A stretch of DNA of 64,000 nucleotides from JBLZUR01 sp048565625 (lineage in GTDB: Bacteria > Pseudomonadota > Alphaproteobacteria > Sphingomonadales > Sphingomonadaceae), in the NCBI RefSeq assembly GCF_048565625.1, contig NZ_JBLZUR010000002.1, positions 3,286,001 to 3,350,000 of the forward strand. The letters are read 5' to 3'. Every line of letters begins with the position of its first letter. The first letter of the stretch is position 1. Of this stretch, positions 1 to 8,186 are shown in pieces. The translations under genes were made by a program, and so were the position numbers. The notes under the pieces are model-generated. The model was not told the DNA's origin, ran no database searches, and saw only the letters and a program-made list of their open reading frames with translations.

Positions 1-545
1 TCCGGGCTGCGATCGACGCCGAGGGCGGATTGCGCGCGCGCGCCGAACAGCTCCAGCATCCGGCCGGTGCCGGTGCCGATGTCCACCAGCCGCCCGAGCG
101 GGCGCTGACCAAGCGCACGGGCCATCGCCGCCTCGACCTCCGCCTCCGGCACATGCAGCGAGCGGACCGCGTCCCAATTCGCGGCCTGGCTCTCGAAATA
201 ACGCTCGGCAGCGGCGGCGCGATCGGCCCGCACCGCAGCGAGGCGAGCGACATCGGCGAGGCCCCAGTGGTCGCCCTGATCGACGCTCCACGCGTCGATG
301 GCGGCGAAGATCGGGTCGAGCCGCGCCGGATCGCCCAGCGCAAGAAACACCCAGCTCCCTTCCTTGCGGCGGTCGATCAGCCGGGCGTCGGCAAGGATCT
401 TGATATGGCGCGACACACGCGGCTGGCTCTGCCCGAGCACCTGTGCGAGTTCGCCGACAGACAGCTCCATCTGCCTGAGCAGCGCGAGGATGCGCAGGCG
501 GGTGGGATCGGCGAGCGTCCGGAAGATGTCGAGCACGTCGTTCAT
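1..545 (-). CDS. ArsR-family regulator fused to a SAM methyltransferase domain (3' end outside window)
   Basis: Reading the minus strand from the ATG at 545 gives 181 codons that stay open at the window edge. Residues 1-80 are a winged-helix ArsR/SmtB domain (LADPTRLRILALL, then QPRVSRHIKIL as recognition helix). From about residue 150 a class I SAM-methyltransferase motif I appears (VDIGTGTGRMLELF). Fused ArsR-methyltransferase proteins of this layout commonly sit beside metF/metH in alphaproteobacteria, so a methionine/SAM-cycle regulator is likely; the metF/metH neighbours would be left of the window and are not seen. A strong palindrome lies just upstream. Domain calls are firm, the regulon is inference. 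Confidence 0.9.
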   Translation of the reverse strand, partial: MNDVLDIFRTLADPTRLRILALLRQMELSVGELAQVLGQSQPRVSRHIKILADARLIDRRKEGSWVFLALGDPARLDPIFAAIDAWSVDQGDHWGLADVARLAAVRADRAAAAERYFESQAANWDAVRSLHVPEAEVEAAMARALGQRPLGRLVDIGTGTGRMLELFGARAQSALGVDRSP

Positions 546-554
546 CGGTGTTCG

Positions 555-578
555 GGATATAAAGATATCCTTATATCC
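555..578. promoter_or_regulatory. 24-bp palindrome, likely operator of the ArsR-methyltransferase gene
   Basis: GGATATAA (555-562) and TTATATCC (571-578) are perfect inverted arms around a core holding GATATC; 22 of 24 positions are self-complementary. It is AT-rich in a GC-rich genome and centred about 20 bp upstream of the regulator's ATG at 545, which fits autoregulation by a dimeric ArsR protein. It could also act on the divergent mlaA gene. Confidence 0.65.
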
Positions 579-654
579 GGTCAATCGACTTGTCCGCTTC
601 GGGGGCCTATGGCAGCGCGGCAAATCGCGTTCTTAGATGAAGGATTCCCGTACG

Positions 655-1515
655 ATGCGCGCTTCTCCGGCTCTTCTGGCGCTCGTCCTCCTTGGCGGCT
701 GCACGACCACGAACGTCGGTCAGGACCGGCTGGCAGAGCGTGATCCGCTGGAGGGGTTCAACCGCGCGATGTGGGGCGTCAATCGTGGCGTCGACAAGGT
801 CGTGTTGAAGCCGGTGACGCAGGTCTACCGGGCGGTGGCGCCGAAGCCGGCGCGGCGCGGCGTCAGCAACTTCTTCTCAAACCTTGGCGAGCCCTGGTCG
901 TTCATCAACAACCTGCTGCAGGGCAAGCCGAAGCGCGCGCTCGACAATCTCGGCCGCTTCGTCATCAACTCGACCGTCGGCATCGCGGGTCTGGCCGATC
1001 CTGCCAGCAAGATGGGCGTGAAGAAGGCACCGGAGGATTTCGGTCAGACCCTCGCCGCCTGGGGCGTGAACGGTGGCCCATATCTGGTGCTTCCGCTGCT
1101 CGGTCCTTCCACCTTGCGCGACGGGGTCGGCATGGGCGTGGCCTTCGCCGCCGATCCGTACCGTGTCTGCCAGCGCGAATGCGATCTGCCGAAGGGCGTG
1201 CCGACGGCGCTGAGCGTCACCGAGGTGATCGACACGCGGTCGCAGCTGGTCGATTCGGGCGCGGACAGCTTCCTCGATGCGAGCGCGGACTCCTACGCCA
1301 CCGCGCGCTCGGCCTTTCTGCAGCGCCGGCGTGCCGCGATCCTGAACCAGGAGGATGGCGCCCCTTCCCCGGCGGGCGGCACCGGCGATGCCGATCTCGA
1401 CGCGGCGCTGCAGGACATCGACGAGGGTGGCAACATGGCCGCGCCGACCGTCTCCCCGGACCAGCCGACGCCGGTCGAAACGCCGCCTGCATCGGACCAG
1501 CCGCCCAGCAACTGA
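655..1515 (+). CDS. mlaA: MlaA/VacJ family outer-membrane phospholipid-transport lipoprotein
   Basis: The protein carries a lipoprotein signal (MRASPALLALVLLGGC) with lipobox LLGGC, then the MlaA signature region (DPLEGFNRAMWGVN, FFSNLGEPWSFINNLLQG, GVKKAPEDFGQTL, GPYLVLPLLGPSTLRD). MlaA sits in the outer membrane and removes misplaced phospholipid from the outer leaflet through the Mla system. I prefer the ATG at 655 because AAGGA at 640-644 is a usable ribosome-binding site; an in-frame ATG at 637 adds six residues. The usual partner mlaC is not next to it. The C-terminal about 60 residues are Pro/Asp-rich and probably disordered. Confidence 0.93.
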   Translation: MRASPALLALVLLGGCTTTNVGQDRLAERDPLEGFNRAMWGVNRGVDKVVLKPVTQVYRAVAPKPARRGVSNFFSNLGEPWSFINNLLQGKPKRALDNLGRFVINSTVGIAGLADPASKMGVKKAPEDFGQTLAAWGVNGGPYLVLPLLGPSTLRDGVGMGVAFAADPYRVCQRECDLPKGVPTALSVTEVIDTRSQLVDSGADSFLDASADSYATARSAFLQRRRAAILNQEDGAPSPAGGTGDADLDAALQDIDEGGNMAAPTVSPDQPTPVETPPASDQPPSN

Positions 1516-1580
1516 TCGCATCCGGGGGAACGGCTTGGCCGTTCGCGCATTTGCCTGCCCGATCATTACGGAGCAGGATC

Positions 1581-1901
1581 ATGAAGAAGTCCCTGGTTCT
1601 TTCGGTTGCCCTCGCCGGCACCCTCGGCCTCGCCGCGTGCAGCCAGCATACCGAGAACGCCGCCGAGGCGGCCGCCGACAACGCGGCGAACGATATCGAG
1701 GCGACCACCGACGAAGCGGTCAACGACGTCGATGCCGCCAGCACCAATGCCTCGACGGCAGCGTCCAACACGGCGGCGGACACCCGTGACGGCCTCGACA
1801 AGGCGGGCGACAAGATTGAGAACGCGGCGAGCGACGCCGCCAAGTGGACCGGCAATGCGATGCAGGATGCCGGTCACGCGATCTCGAACGCGGCGCACTG
1901 A
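1581..1901 (+). CDS. Small Ala/Asn/Asp-rich lipoprotein, function unknown
   Basis: This 106-residue product starts with a lipoprotein signal (MKKSLVLSVALAGTLGLAAC) and continues as a low-complexity, Ala-rich helix with repeated NAA/DAA and NDI/NDV steps, resembling entericidin- or YtxH-like small envelope proteins. It follows mlaA by 65 bp on the same strand and may be co-transcribed. No enzymatic motif is visible. A GGAG at 1571-1574 serves as ribosome-binding site. The call as a lipoprotein is good; the function is unknown. Confidence 0.75.
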   Translation: MKKSLVLSVALAGTLGLAACSQHTENAAEAAADNAANDIEATTDEAVNDVDAASTNASTAASNTAADTRDGLDKAGDKIENAASDAAKWTGNAMQDAGHAISNAAH

Positions 1902-1950
1902 TCCCGATCGGATGAGAAGGGCGAGGCGCGATGCCTCGCCCCTTTTGAGT

Positions 1951-2268
1951 TCAGGCCTGATTGTCCTTGTCGGTCAGGCCTGACATCGCCTTGCGACCGA
2001 AGCCCGTCAGGAGGTCCCCGATCTCCTTGGCGTGCTCCATGGCGCGCTGGCCCTGTTCCTTCACGAACTCCGCCTGCAGCTTCATCGCCTCGGCCGGGTT
2101 CGATACCTTGGCCATCTCCCGCATGGTGGCGAAGACGGCGCGGGTGTTGTTTTCCGCCTGCTCCAGCAGCTTCAGGCTGATCTGGTGGCTGTTCTCGGTC
2201 GCCTCGCTCGACGCCTTCTTGATGGCATCGCCCGCGCGCTGGAAGGCTCCGGTGGGATCGCTGGCCAT
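1951..2268 (-). CDS. Phasin family protein
   Basis: A 105-residue amphipathic, helix-rich protein with the phasin pattern (SHQISLKLLEQAENNTRAVFATMREMAK, then PAEAMKLQAEFVKEQGQRAMEHAKEIG). Phasins coat polyhydroxyalkanoate granules, so the organism probably makes PHA. The ATG at 2268 is chosen because AGGAG lies 6 nt upstream on the minus strand; an in-frame ATG at 2283 would add MQETI. It converges with the lipoprotein gene and diverges from the DUF3297 gene. Confidence 0.85.
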   Translation of the reverse strand: MASDPTGAFQRAGDAIKKASSEATENSHQISLKLLEQAENNTRAVFATMREMAKVSNPAEAMKLQAEFVKEQGQRAMEHAKEIGDLLTGFGRKAMSGLTDKDNQA

Positions 2269-2404
2269 GATCGTCTCCTGCATGCTGGAACGGAAAGGAA
2301 GATTGCTTCCGTTCGGCGCGCTTGTCGATGCCCCAACTGCGGTCAGCAACATGACGTCATCATGACGGTTGGCAGCGAAGCCCCGGGCAGCTATCGCCCC
2401 GGCC

Positions 2405-2692
2405 ATGAGCGACACGCCCCCTGACCGCCTCTCGATCAACCCGCGCAGCGAGCATTTCGATTCCGACGCGCTCGGCCGCGGCATCGGCATCCGCTTCAAC
2501 GGTGTCGAGAAGACGAATGTCGAGGAGTATTCGGTCCCGGAAGGCTGGATCAAGGTGGCAGCTGGCCGCAGCCTCGACCGAAAGGGCCAGCCGATGCTGT
2601 TGAAGCTGAAGGGTGCGGTGGAGCCGTATTATCGGAGCGGCCCGGAAGCTGAGGGTGAAGGCGAGACTGAAGCTTCGAGCGACACCGAGTAA
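2405..2692 (+). CDS. DUF3297 family protein
   Basis: The 95-residue product matches my memory of DUF3297: DRLSINPRSEHFD, GIGIRFNGVEKTNVEEY, EGWIKV and GQPMLLKLKG. It is a small soluble protein, sometimes mislabelled as glutathione peroxidase; no catalytic motif is visible. The last 20 residues are acidic. It ends at an extragenic palindrome shared with the convergent cobT gene. Biological role unknown. Confidence 0.8.
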   Translation: MSDTPPDRLSINPRSEHFDSDALGRGIGIRFNGVEKTNVEEYSVPEGWIKVAAGRSLDRKGQPMLLKLKGAVEPYYRSGPEAEGEGETEASSDTE

Positions 2693-2696
2693 CAGG

Positions 2697-2763
2697 CCGT
2701 CATGCCAGCGAAGGCTGGCATCGCCTGACCCTTAAGCGACCCCAGCCTTCGCTGGGGTGACGG
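2697..2763. repeat. Extragenic palindromic repeat pair (CAGCGAAGGCTGG type)
   Basis: Two hairpins (ATGCCAGC-GAAG-GCTGGCAT at 2702-2721 and ACCCCAGC-CTTC-GCTGGGGT at 2739-2758) are enclosed by outer arms CCGTCA/TGACGG. It lies between convergent genes and could work as a bidirectional transcription stop. A closely related unit recurs at 36766-36844. Confidence 0.8.
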
Positions 2764-2769
2764 TGGGTT

Positions 2770-4614
2770 CTACCGCCCCTCTTCCTCGAACAACGCCGCC
2801 AGCTGTTCGACCATCGTCCCGCCAAGCTGCTCCGCATCCATGATCGTCACCGCCCGCGCGTAGTACCGCGTCACGTCATGGCCGATGCCGATCGCGATCA
2901 GCTCGACCGGCGACTTGCCCTCGATCCAGCCGATCACCTGGCGGAGGTGCCGTTCGAGATAGGCACCCGAGTTCACCGACAGCGTCGAGTCGTCCACCGG
3001 TGCGCCGTCGGAGATGACCATCAGAATGCGCCGATCCTCGGGCCGGGCGATCAGGCGCTGGTGCGCCCAGAGCAGCGCCTCCCCGTCGATATTCTCCTTC
3101 AGCAGCCCTTCGCGCATCATCAGGCCGAGGTTCTTGCGCGCGCGCCGCCAGGGTTCGTCCGCCCCCTTGTAGACGATGTGGCGCAGGTCGTTGAGGCGGC
3201 CGGGCTGGGGCGGGCGGCCGGCGGTCAGCCATGCCTCACGCGCCGCCCCGCCCTTCCAGGCGCGGGTAGTGAAGCCGAGGATCTCGACCTTCACGCCGCA
3301 GCGTTCCAGCGTGCGGGCGAGGATGTCGCCGCATATCGCCGCGATCGAGATCGGCCGCCCGCGCATTGACCCTGAATTGTCGATCAGGAGGGTGACGACA
3401 GTGTCGCGGAAATCCGCCTCCCGCTCGCTTTTGTAGCTGAGCGAATGGGTGGGGTTGATGACCACGCGGGCAAGGCGGGCGGCATCGAGCAGCCCCTCCT
3501 CCTGGTCGAAGTCCCAGCTGCGCGTCTGCTGCGCCATCAGGCGGCGCTGCAGGCGGTTGGCAAGCTTGGTGACCGCGCCCTGAAGGTGGACGAGCTGCTG
3601 GTCGAGATACTGGCGGAGGCGGGTCAGTTCCTCCTCGTCACAGAGGTCCGTCGCCGCGATCACTTCGTCGAACTTGCTGGTGAAGGCGTGATAGTCGAAC
3701 CCGGACGGCACGTCGGACAGCGGCCGGTTCGGGCGCTGCGGCGCGGCACCGGTATCTTCCTGACCCTCGCCCTCGGCACCGTCCTGCTCGTCGACGGTCT
3801 CGGTCTCCCCGTCGTCGCCTTCGCCGTCCTCTTCCTCGGTCTCCTGCTCGGCGCGCATCTCGGTCTGCTCGCCCTGGCCCATGCCGTCTTCGGACTCGCT
3901 CTCGTCCTGATCCTCGCCGCCGTCCTTGTCGTCGGCCTCGTCCTCGTTCTCGTCCTGCGGCTCGGGCTCCTGCTCGGGCGGCAGCTCCGCCTCGATAAGT
4001 TCGAGGTCCTCAAGGACGCGATTGGTCAGCTGCTGGAACGCGCGCTGGTCGTCGATGGCGAGTGCCAGCGAGTCGAGATCCGACCCGGCCTTGTCCTCCA
4101 CCCAGTCGCGGATCATCGCCAAGCCAGCTTCGGCAGCCTCGGGCGGGGTCTCGCCGGTCAGCCGCTCGCGAACGATGAGGCCGAGGGCTGTGGCGAGAGG
4201 CACCTCGCCCTGATTACGGGCGCGGGCGAGCGGGTCGGCCTTGATCCGCTGGTCGAGCGCCAAGGCGAGGTTGGCCCGGACACCCGCCATCGCCCGGCTG
4301 CCGATCGCCTCGACGCGTGCCTGCTCCACCGCATCGTAAACCGCGCGGGCATTGGCATCGGCGGGGGCGTGGCGCGCGTGGAGCTTGGTGTTGTGATGCT
4401 TCAGCCGGAGCGCGAAGCCGTCGGCAAAGCCGCGCGCCTCGGCGATCTGTTCGGGCGGCAGGTTGCGTCCGGGCATCGGCACCCGCACCGTGCCCATCGA
4501 CATTGACGGCGCGTCGGATGTGAAGACGAGGTCGAGTTCCGATTCACCGGAGATCGCGCGCGTCGCCCCGGCGAGCGCGGCCTTGAGGGCGTCGAGGGTC
4601 TGACGGTCGGCCAT
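2770..4614 (-). CDS. cobT: Cobaltochelatase subunit CobT (VWA-domain protein)
   Basis: CobT forms the AAA/VWA motor with CobS that drives CobN to insert cobalt into hydrogenobyrinate diamide in aerobic cobalamin synthesis. Of 614 residues, about 1-205 form the N-terminal domain, about 212-290 are a very acidic Glu/Asp linker, and the rest carries a von Willebrand A domain with the MIDAS motif DNSGS (412-416). The start MADRQTLD at 4614 is preferred over an upstream ATG at 4641. It is last in a minus-strand run with a phosphatase and cobS. cobN is not in the window. Confidence 0.93.
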   Translation of the reverse strand: MADRQTLDALKAALAGATRAISGESELDLVFTSDAPSMSMGTVRVPMPGRNLPPEQIAEARGFADGFALRLKHHNTKLHARHAPADANARAVYDAVEQARVEAIGSRAMAGVRANLALALDQRIKADPLARARNQGEVPLATALGLIVRERLTGETPPEAAEAGLAMIRDWVEDKAGSDLDSLALAIDDQRAFQQLTNRVLEDLELIEAELPPEQEPEPQDENEDEADDKDGGEDQDESESEDGMGQGEQTEMRAEQETEEEDGEGDDGETETVDEQDGAEGEGQEDTGAAPQRPNRPLSDVPSGFDYHAFTSKFDEVIAATDLCDEEELTRLRQYLDQQLVHLQGAVTKLANRLQRRLMAQQTRSWDFDQEEGLLDAARLARVVINPTHSLSYKSEREADFRDTVVTLLIDNSGSMRGRPISIAAICGDILARTLERCGVKVEILGFTTRAWKGGAAREAWLTAGRPPQPGRLNDLRHIVYKGADEPWRRARKNLGLMMREGLLKENIDGEALLWAHQRLIARPEDRRILMVISDGAPVDDSTLSVNSGAYLERHLRQVIGWIEGKSPVELIAIGIGHDVTRYYARAVTIMDAEQLGGTMVEQLAALFEEEGR

Positions 4615-4664
4615 GCCAAGCACATGGGCCGGGCGGCACATTCAGGCAAGCCGGGATGGGCGGC

Positions 4665-5441
4665 TCAGCTATACGAGATCAGCCGCTCGCGCATCGCGGC
4701 GATCGTATCGGGGGCGACACCGATCCAGCCGGCATAGCCTTCGATCCCGCCATGCTCCTGATCGGCCCAGGCGAAGAAGGACTGCAGATATGCGGGGTCA
4801 GCCGCGATCAGTGCCGGTACGGCATCCGGCGCGCGGTCGATCAGCCGCCGGATCATGCCGCCCGCCTTCTTCAGCAGCATCGACAGGTCGGCCTGTCCGG
4901 TCAGCAGATAGTCTTCCATGATGATTTCGCGCGGGACGCCGAGGAGACCGAGCACGGTGGCCACGGCGATCCCCGTCCGATCCTTGCCCGCCGCGCAGTT
5001 GAGGAGGAGCGGCACGCGCCCGGCCGCCAGCCGCTCGACGATCTCGCGATAGGCCGGCGCCTGGTCAACCGGGATCTGCCGGTACTCGCCGATCATGCCC
5101 TGACGGATGCTCTCCGCGTCGATATCCGCGTGGTGAATCGCCTTTCCGAGCGCACCGGCCTCATGCGCATGGTCGCGGCTCCAATAATCGGTCGCCTCCG
5201 GCTCATGCCATGCCGTTGGCTCATGCGCCCGCTCGTCGGTCCGGCGCAGGTCGCAGATGCTGACTATGCCGAGGTCGCGCAGCGTTCGCTTGGCATCCTC
5301 GTCGAGGAAGGCCATGCTGCCCGACCGGAACAGCATGCCCTGCCGTACCGTCCCGCCATCCTCGGTCGGATAGCCGCCGAAGTCGCGGAAGTTCACGCCC
5401 CCGCCGATCGGCAGGAAGCGGGAGGCCAGCTGCGTCGCCAC
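4665..5441 (-). CDS. Tyrosine/dual-specificity protein phosphatase (Tyr_phosphatase3 type)
   Basis: The 258-residue protein has the family's N-terminal NFRDFGGY motif and the P-loop CAAGKDRTG (C-x5-R), preceded by Asn where many relatives have His. The general acid is probably in the DLRRTDER region. The GTG at 5441 overlaps the cobS stop region by position (CobS ends at 5443, 1 bp away), showing tight coupling; upstream codons in this frame lie within cobS and are not protein-like. Its place between cobS and cobT is unusual and its substrate is unknown. Confidence 0.88.
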   Translation of the reverse strand: MATQLASRFLPIGGGVNFRDFGGYPTEDGGTVRQGMLFRSGSMAFLDEDAKRTLRDLGIVSICDLRRTDERAHEPTAWHEPEATDYWSRDHAHEAGALGKAIHHADIDAESIRQGMIGEYRQIPVDQAPAYREIVERLAAGRVPLLLNCAAGKDRTGIAVATVLGLLGVPREIIMEDYLLTGQADLSMLLKKAGGMIRRLIDRAPDAVPALIAADPAYLQSFFAWADQEHGGIEGYAGWIGVAPDTIAAMRERLISYS

Positions 5442-5442
5442 G

Positions 5443-6453
5443 CTACTTCGCCTTCTTGCTCGCGACGCTTTCCGGCAGGTCCTTGCCGAACACGCGCTGG
5501 TAATATTCGGCGACCAGCGCGCGCTCCGCCTCGTCGCACTTGTTGAGGAAGGAGAGACGGAAGGCGAAGCCGACATCCTTGAAGATCAGCGCGTTCTGCG
5601 CCCAGCTGATCACCGTGCGCGGGCTCATCACCGTCGAGATGTCGCCGTTGACGAAGCCTTGGCGAGTCAGCTGGGCCACCTTGACCATGTCGTCGACGGT
5701 CTTCTTGCCCTCCGGCTTGTCGTATTCGCCCGACTTGGCGAGCACGATCCGGGCCTCGGTTGCGGCGGGCAGGTAGTTCAGCGTGACCACGATGTTCCAG
5801 CGGTCCATCTGGCCCTGATTGATCTGCTGCGTACCGTGATAGAGGCCGCTGGTGTCGCCGAGGCCGATGGTGTTGGCGGTGGCGAACAGGCGGAACCACG
5901 GGCTCGGGCGGATGACGCGGTTCTGGTCGAGCAGGGTCAGCTTGCCCTCGGTTTCGAGCACACGCTGGATCACGAACATCACGTCCGGCCGCCCCGCGTC
6001 GTATTCGTCGAAGACGAGCGCGGTCGGCGTCTGCAGCGCCCAGGGGAGAAGGCCTTCCTTGAACTCGGTAACCTGCTGCCCATCCTTCAGCACGATCGCG
6101 TCGCGGCCGATCAGGTCGATGCGGCTGATATGCGCGTCGAGGTTGATGCGGATGCAGGGCCAGTTGAGCCGCGCCGCCACCTGCTCGATATGCGAAGACT
6201 TGCCGGTGCCGTGATAACCCTGGATCATCACGCGACGGTTGTGGGCGAAGCCGGCGAGGATCGCGAGGGTCGTGTCCGGATCGAACACATAGGTCGGGTC
6301 GAGATCGGGCACCCGCTCGTCCGCCTCGCTGAAAGCCGGCACCTCGATGTCGCTGTCGATGCCGAAGGTCTCGCGCACCTGGACCATCTTGTCGGGCGCA
6401 TCGAGCATGGTGGTGCTGCGGCTGTCGGGCTGGACGTTGGAAAGGTCGGCCAT
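5443..6453 (-). CDS. cobS: Cobaltochelatase subunit CobS (AAA+ ATPase)
   Basis: CobS is the AAA+ ATPase partner of CobT. The Walker A GYHGTGKSS lies at residues 79-87, Walker B is LVFDEYDAG, and the sensor/arginine-finger region follows (FRLFATANTIGLGD). Length 336 residues is normal. Start at 6453 (MADLSNV) is supported by AGAGGAA upstream; an ATG at 6486 would add 11 residues. The gene is followed at once by the phosphatase and cobT, and preceded by a J-domain gene, an arrangement frequent in alphaproteobacteria. Confidence 0.95.
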   Translation of the reverse strand: MADLSNVQPDSRSTTMLDAPDKMVQVRETFGIDSDIEVPAFSEADERVPDLDPTYVFDPDTTLAILAGFAHNRRVMIQGYHGTGKSSHIEQVAARLNWPCIRINLDAHISRIDLIGRDAIVLKDGQQVTEFKEGLLPWALQTPTALVFDEYDAGRPDVMFVIQRVLETEGKLTLLDQNRVIRPSPWFRLFATANTIGLGDTSGLYHGTQQINQGQMDRWNIVVTLNYLPAATEARIVLAKSGEYDKPEGKKTVDDMVKVAQLTRQGFVNGDISTVMSPRTVISWAQNALIFKDVGFAFRLSFLNKCDEAERALVAEYYQRVFGKDLPESVASKKAK

Positions 6454-6510
6454 CACGGATTCCTCTGATCGGTCCCCGCTCGACACGAACGGCCGCGCAA
6501 AAACAACCCT

Positions 6511-7119
6511 CTAAGCGAAGGCGGGCGCGGATTTCAGCTGCGTATAGGCGGCGATCACGTCCTGCAGCCGCGCCTCCTGGCTGCGGTCGCCGCCGTTGCG
6601 ATCGGGGTGAAAACGCCGCACCAGCTCGGCATAGCGGGAGCGGAGCGCCCGCCGGTCGGCATCGATCTCCAGCCCCAGCACCCCGAGCGCCTTGCGGTCC
6701 GCGCCGGACAGCGGCCGTCCGTCGGCGCGTCCTGCTGCCTCCTCCTTCATCCGGCCGAATCGCGCGGCGATCGCGTCCAGCGGATCGGTGAAGTCGGCCC
6801 AGCGCGGGCCTGATGACGCGTTGGATGAGAAGGCCCGCGTCTCCCGTTCCCAACCGGCGAAGGGACGCTGCTCCGCCTCGATTTCCTCGGTGCTCATGCC
6901 CGAGAAGTAGTTGTAGCCGGAGTTGAACTCGCGGACATGATCCAGGCACAGCCAGCGCCAGTTGCCGGGACCGTCGAAGCCGGGGCGACGTCCGGCAGGA
7001 TCGGGCGAACGGAACTCGCCCGCCTCGCAGCAACCGGGTATGGCGCAGCCCTGCCCCTCCCGATCCACACGGCCGTGAAAGCGGGTGCGGGGTTTCTGCG
7101 CTGCGGACTCGGACGACAT
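6511..7119 (-). CDS. J-domain (DnaJ-like) protein with N-terminal Cys/His motif
   Basis: The 202-residue product ends in a J domain whose HPD motif is at residues 171-173 (RRFHPDRNGG), so it should stimulate a DnaK-type chaperone. The N-terminal part holds CAIPGCC and a later LCLDHVREFN segment that could bind a metal. The J domain being C-terminal and the lack of G/F and zinc-finger DnaJ regions make it a class III (DnaJ-like) co-chaperone. It lies 57 bp upstream of cobS and may assist assembly of the CobST complex; that link is inference. Confidence 0.88.
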   Translation of the reverse strand: MSSESAAQKPRTRFHGRVDREGQGCAIPGCCEAGEFRSPDPAGRRPGFDGPGNWRWLCLDHVREFNSGYNYFSGMSTEEIEAEQRPFAGWERETRAFSSNASSGPRWADFTDPLDAIAARFGRMKEEAAGRADGRPLSGADRKALGVLGLEIDADRRALRSRYAELVRRFHPDRNGGDRSQEARLQDVIAAYTQLKSAPAFA

Positions 7120-7140
7120 CGCCGCTATATAGGGAGGATG

Positions 7141-7431
7141 ATGAGCGCATCCCAAGGCCCCGTCGCGGCCGAAATCCACGCCCGGCTGACGGCCGCCCTG
7201 TCCCCCGAACGCCTCGTCGTGACCGACGACAGCGAGAGGCATCGCGGCCATGCCGGCCATGACGCGCGCGGTGAAAGCCACTTCACGGTAGAGGTGGTCG
7301 CCGCCGCCTTCGCCGGGCAGTCGCGCGTGGCACGGCAGCGGCTGGTCAACGCGGCGCTCGCAGACCTGTTGGCAGAACGGGTCCATGCCCTGGCCATTCG
7401 GGCGAGGAGCCCTGACGAGGACGACCGATGA
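7141..7431 (+). CDS. bolA: BolA family protein
   Basis: A 96-residue BolA/YrbA-like protein: DDSERHRGH, ESHFTVEVVAAAFAG, SRVARQRLVNAAL and VHALAIRARSPDE are the family landmarks. BolA proteins pair with monothiol glutaredoxins in Fe-S handling and stress response. Two adjacent ATGs (7138, 7141) follow AGGGAGG; 7141 gives more room to the ribosome-binding site. It diverges from the J-domain gene and overlaps the GST gene by 4 nt (ATGA). Confidence 0.92.
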   Translation: MSASQGPVAAEIHARLTAALSPERLVVTDDSERHRGHAGHDARGESHFTVEVVAAAFAGQSRVARQRLVNAALADLLAERVHALAIRARSPDEDDR

Positions 7432-8144
7432 CCTACGACCTCTGGTACTGGCCGGGCATCCCCGGCCGCGGCGAGTTCATCCGCCTGGCGCTGGAGGCGG
7501 GAGAGATCCCGTATCGCGATCGTGCGATGGAGGCGGGCGTAGAGGATGGCATGAAGCGCCTCATCCGCGACATGGACGACCATCCGGGATCGCCGCCCTT
7601 CGCGCCGCCCTATCTGGTCGCCGACGGCATGGTCATTGCGCAGGTAGCGGCGATCCTCCTCTTCCTCGGCGACAGGCACGGCCTCGCTCCCGCTGACACG
7701 GCAGGACGGCTCTGGGCGCATCAGGTCCAGCTGACCATCGCCGACATGGTGGAGGAGGTGCACGGCACCCATCACCCGATCGACATGAGCGCCTATTACG
7801 AGGACCAGAAGGAGGAGGCCGCCAAAGCCGCCCGCGCCTTCCGCGATGAACGCATTCCGAAATTCCTGCGCTGGTTCGAGCGCATCCTCGCTGCGCGGGG
7901 TCGGTGGCTCGCCGGGGGAGACCGCTGGAGCTATGCGGACCTTTCTCTGTTCCAGCTGATCGAGGGACTTCGCTTCGCTTTCCCGAAGCGCACCCAGCAG
8001 GTCATCCGCGACTGCCCGAAGGTGCTGGAGACCTGCGACGCCGTGCGCGAGATCCCGACACTCCGGCGCTATCTCGAAAGCGACCGGCGGCAGGCCTTCT
8101 CCAACGGCATCTTCCGGTACTATCCGGAACTCGACGCCGCCTGA
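7428..8144 (+). CDS. Glutathione S-transferase family protein
   Basis: The 238-residue product has a thioredoxin-like N-terminal half (YDLWYWPGIPGRGEFIRLALE, PPYLVADGMVIAQVAAILLFLG) and an all-helical C-terminal half with the WSYADLSLFQLIEGL segment. The Tyr/Trp near the start is the likely glutathione-activating region. It is translationally coupled to bolA by an ATGA overlap, which suggests a shared redox or stress role. Substrate unknown. Confidence 0.9.
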   Translation: MTYDLWYWPGIPGRGEFIRLALEAGEIPYRDRAMEAGVEDGMKRLIRDMDDHPGSPPFAPPYLVADGMVIAQVAAILLFLGDRHGLAPADTAGRLWAHQVQLTIADMVEEVHGTHHPIDMSAYYEDQKEEAAKAARAFRDERIPKFLRWFERILAARGRWLAGGDRWSYADLSLFQLIEGLRFAFPKRTQQVIRDCPKVLETCDAVREIPTLRRYLESDRRQAFSNGIFRYYPELDAA

Positions 8145-8186
8145 TGCCGTTGCCCCGCCCGTCTGTGCCTCTATAGGAGGCGCGTC

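Noticed and set aside
3445..4506. A 353-codon plus-strand frame opposite cobT that looks like a membrane protein
   Set aside because: The Leu/Val-rich stretch is the antisense of cobT's Glu/Asp linker (GAG/GAC reads as CTC/GTC). No ribosome-binding site, no family.
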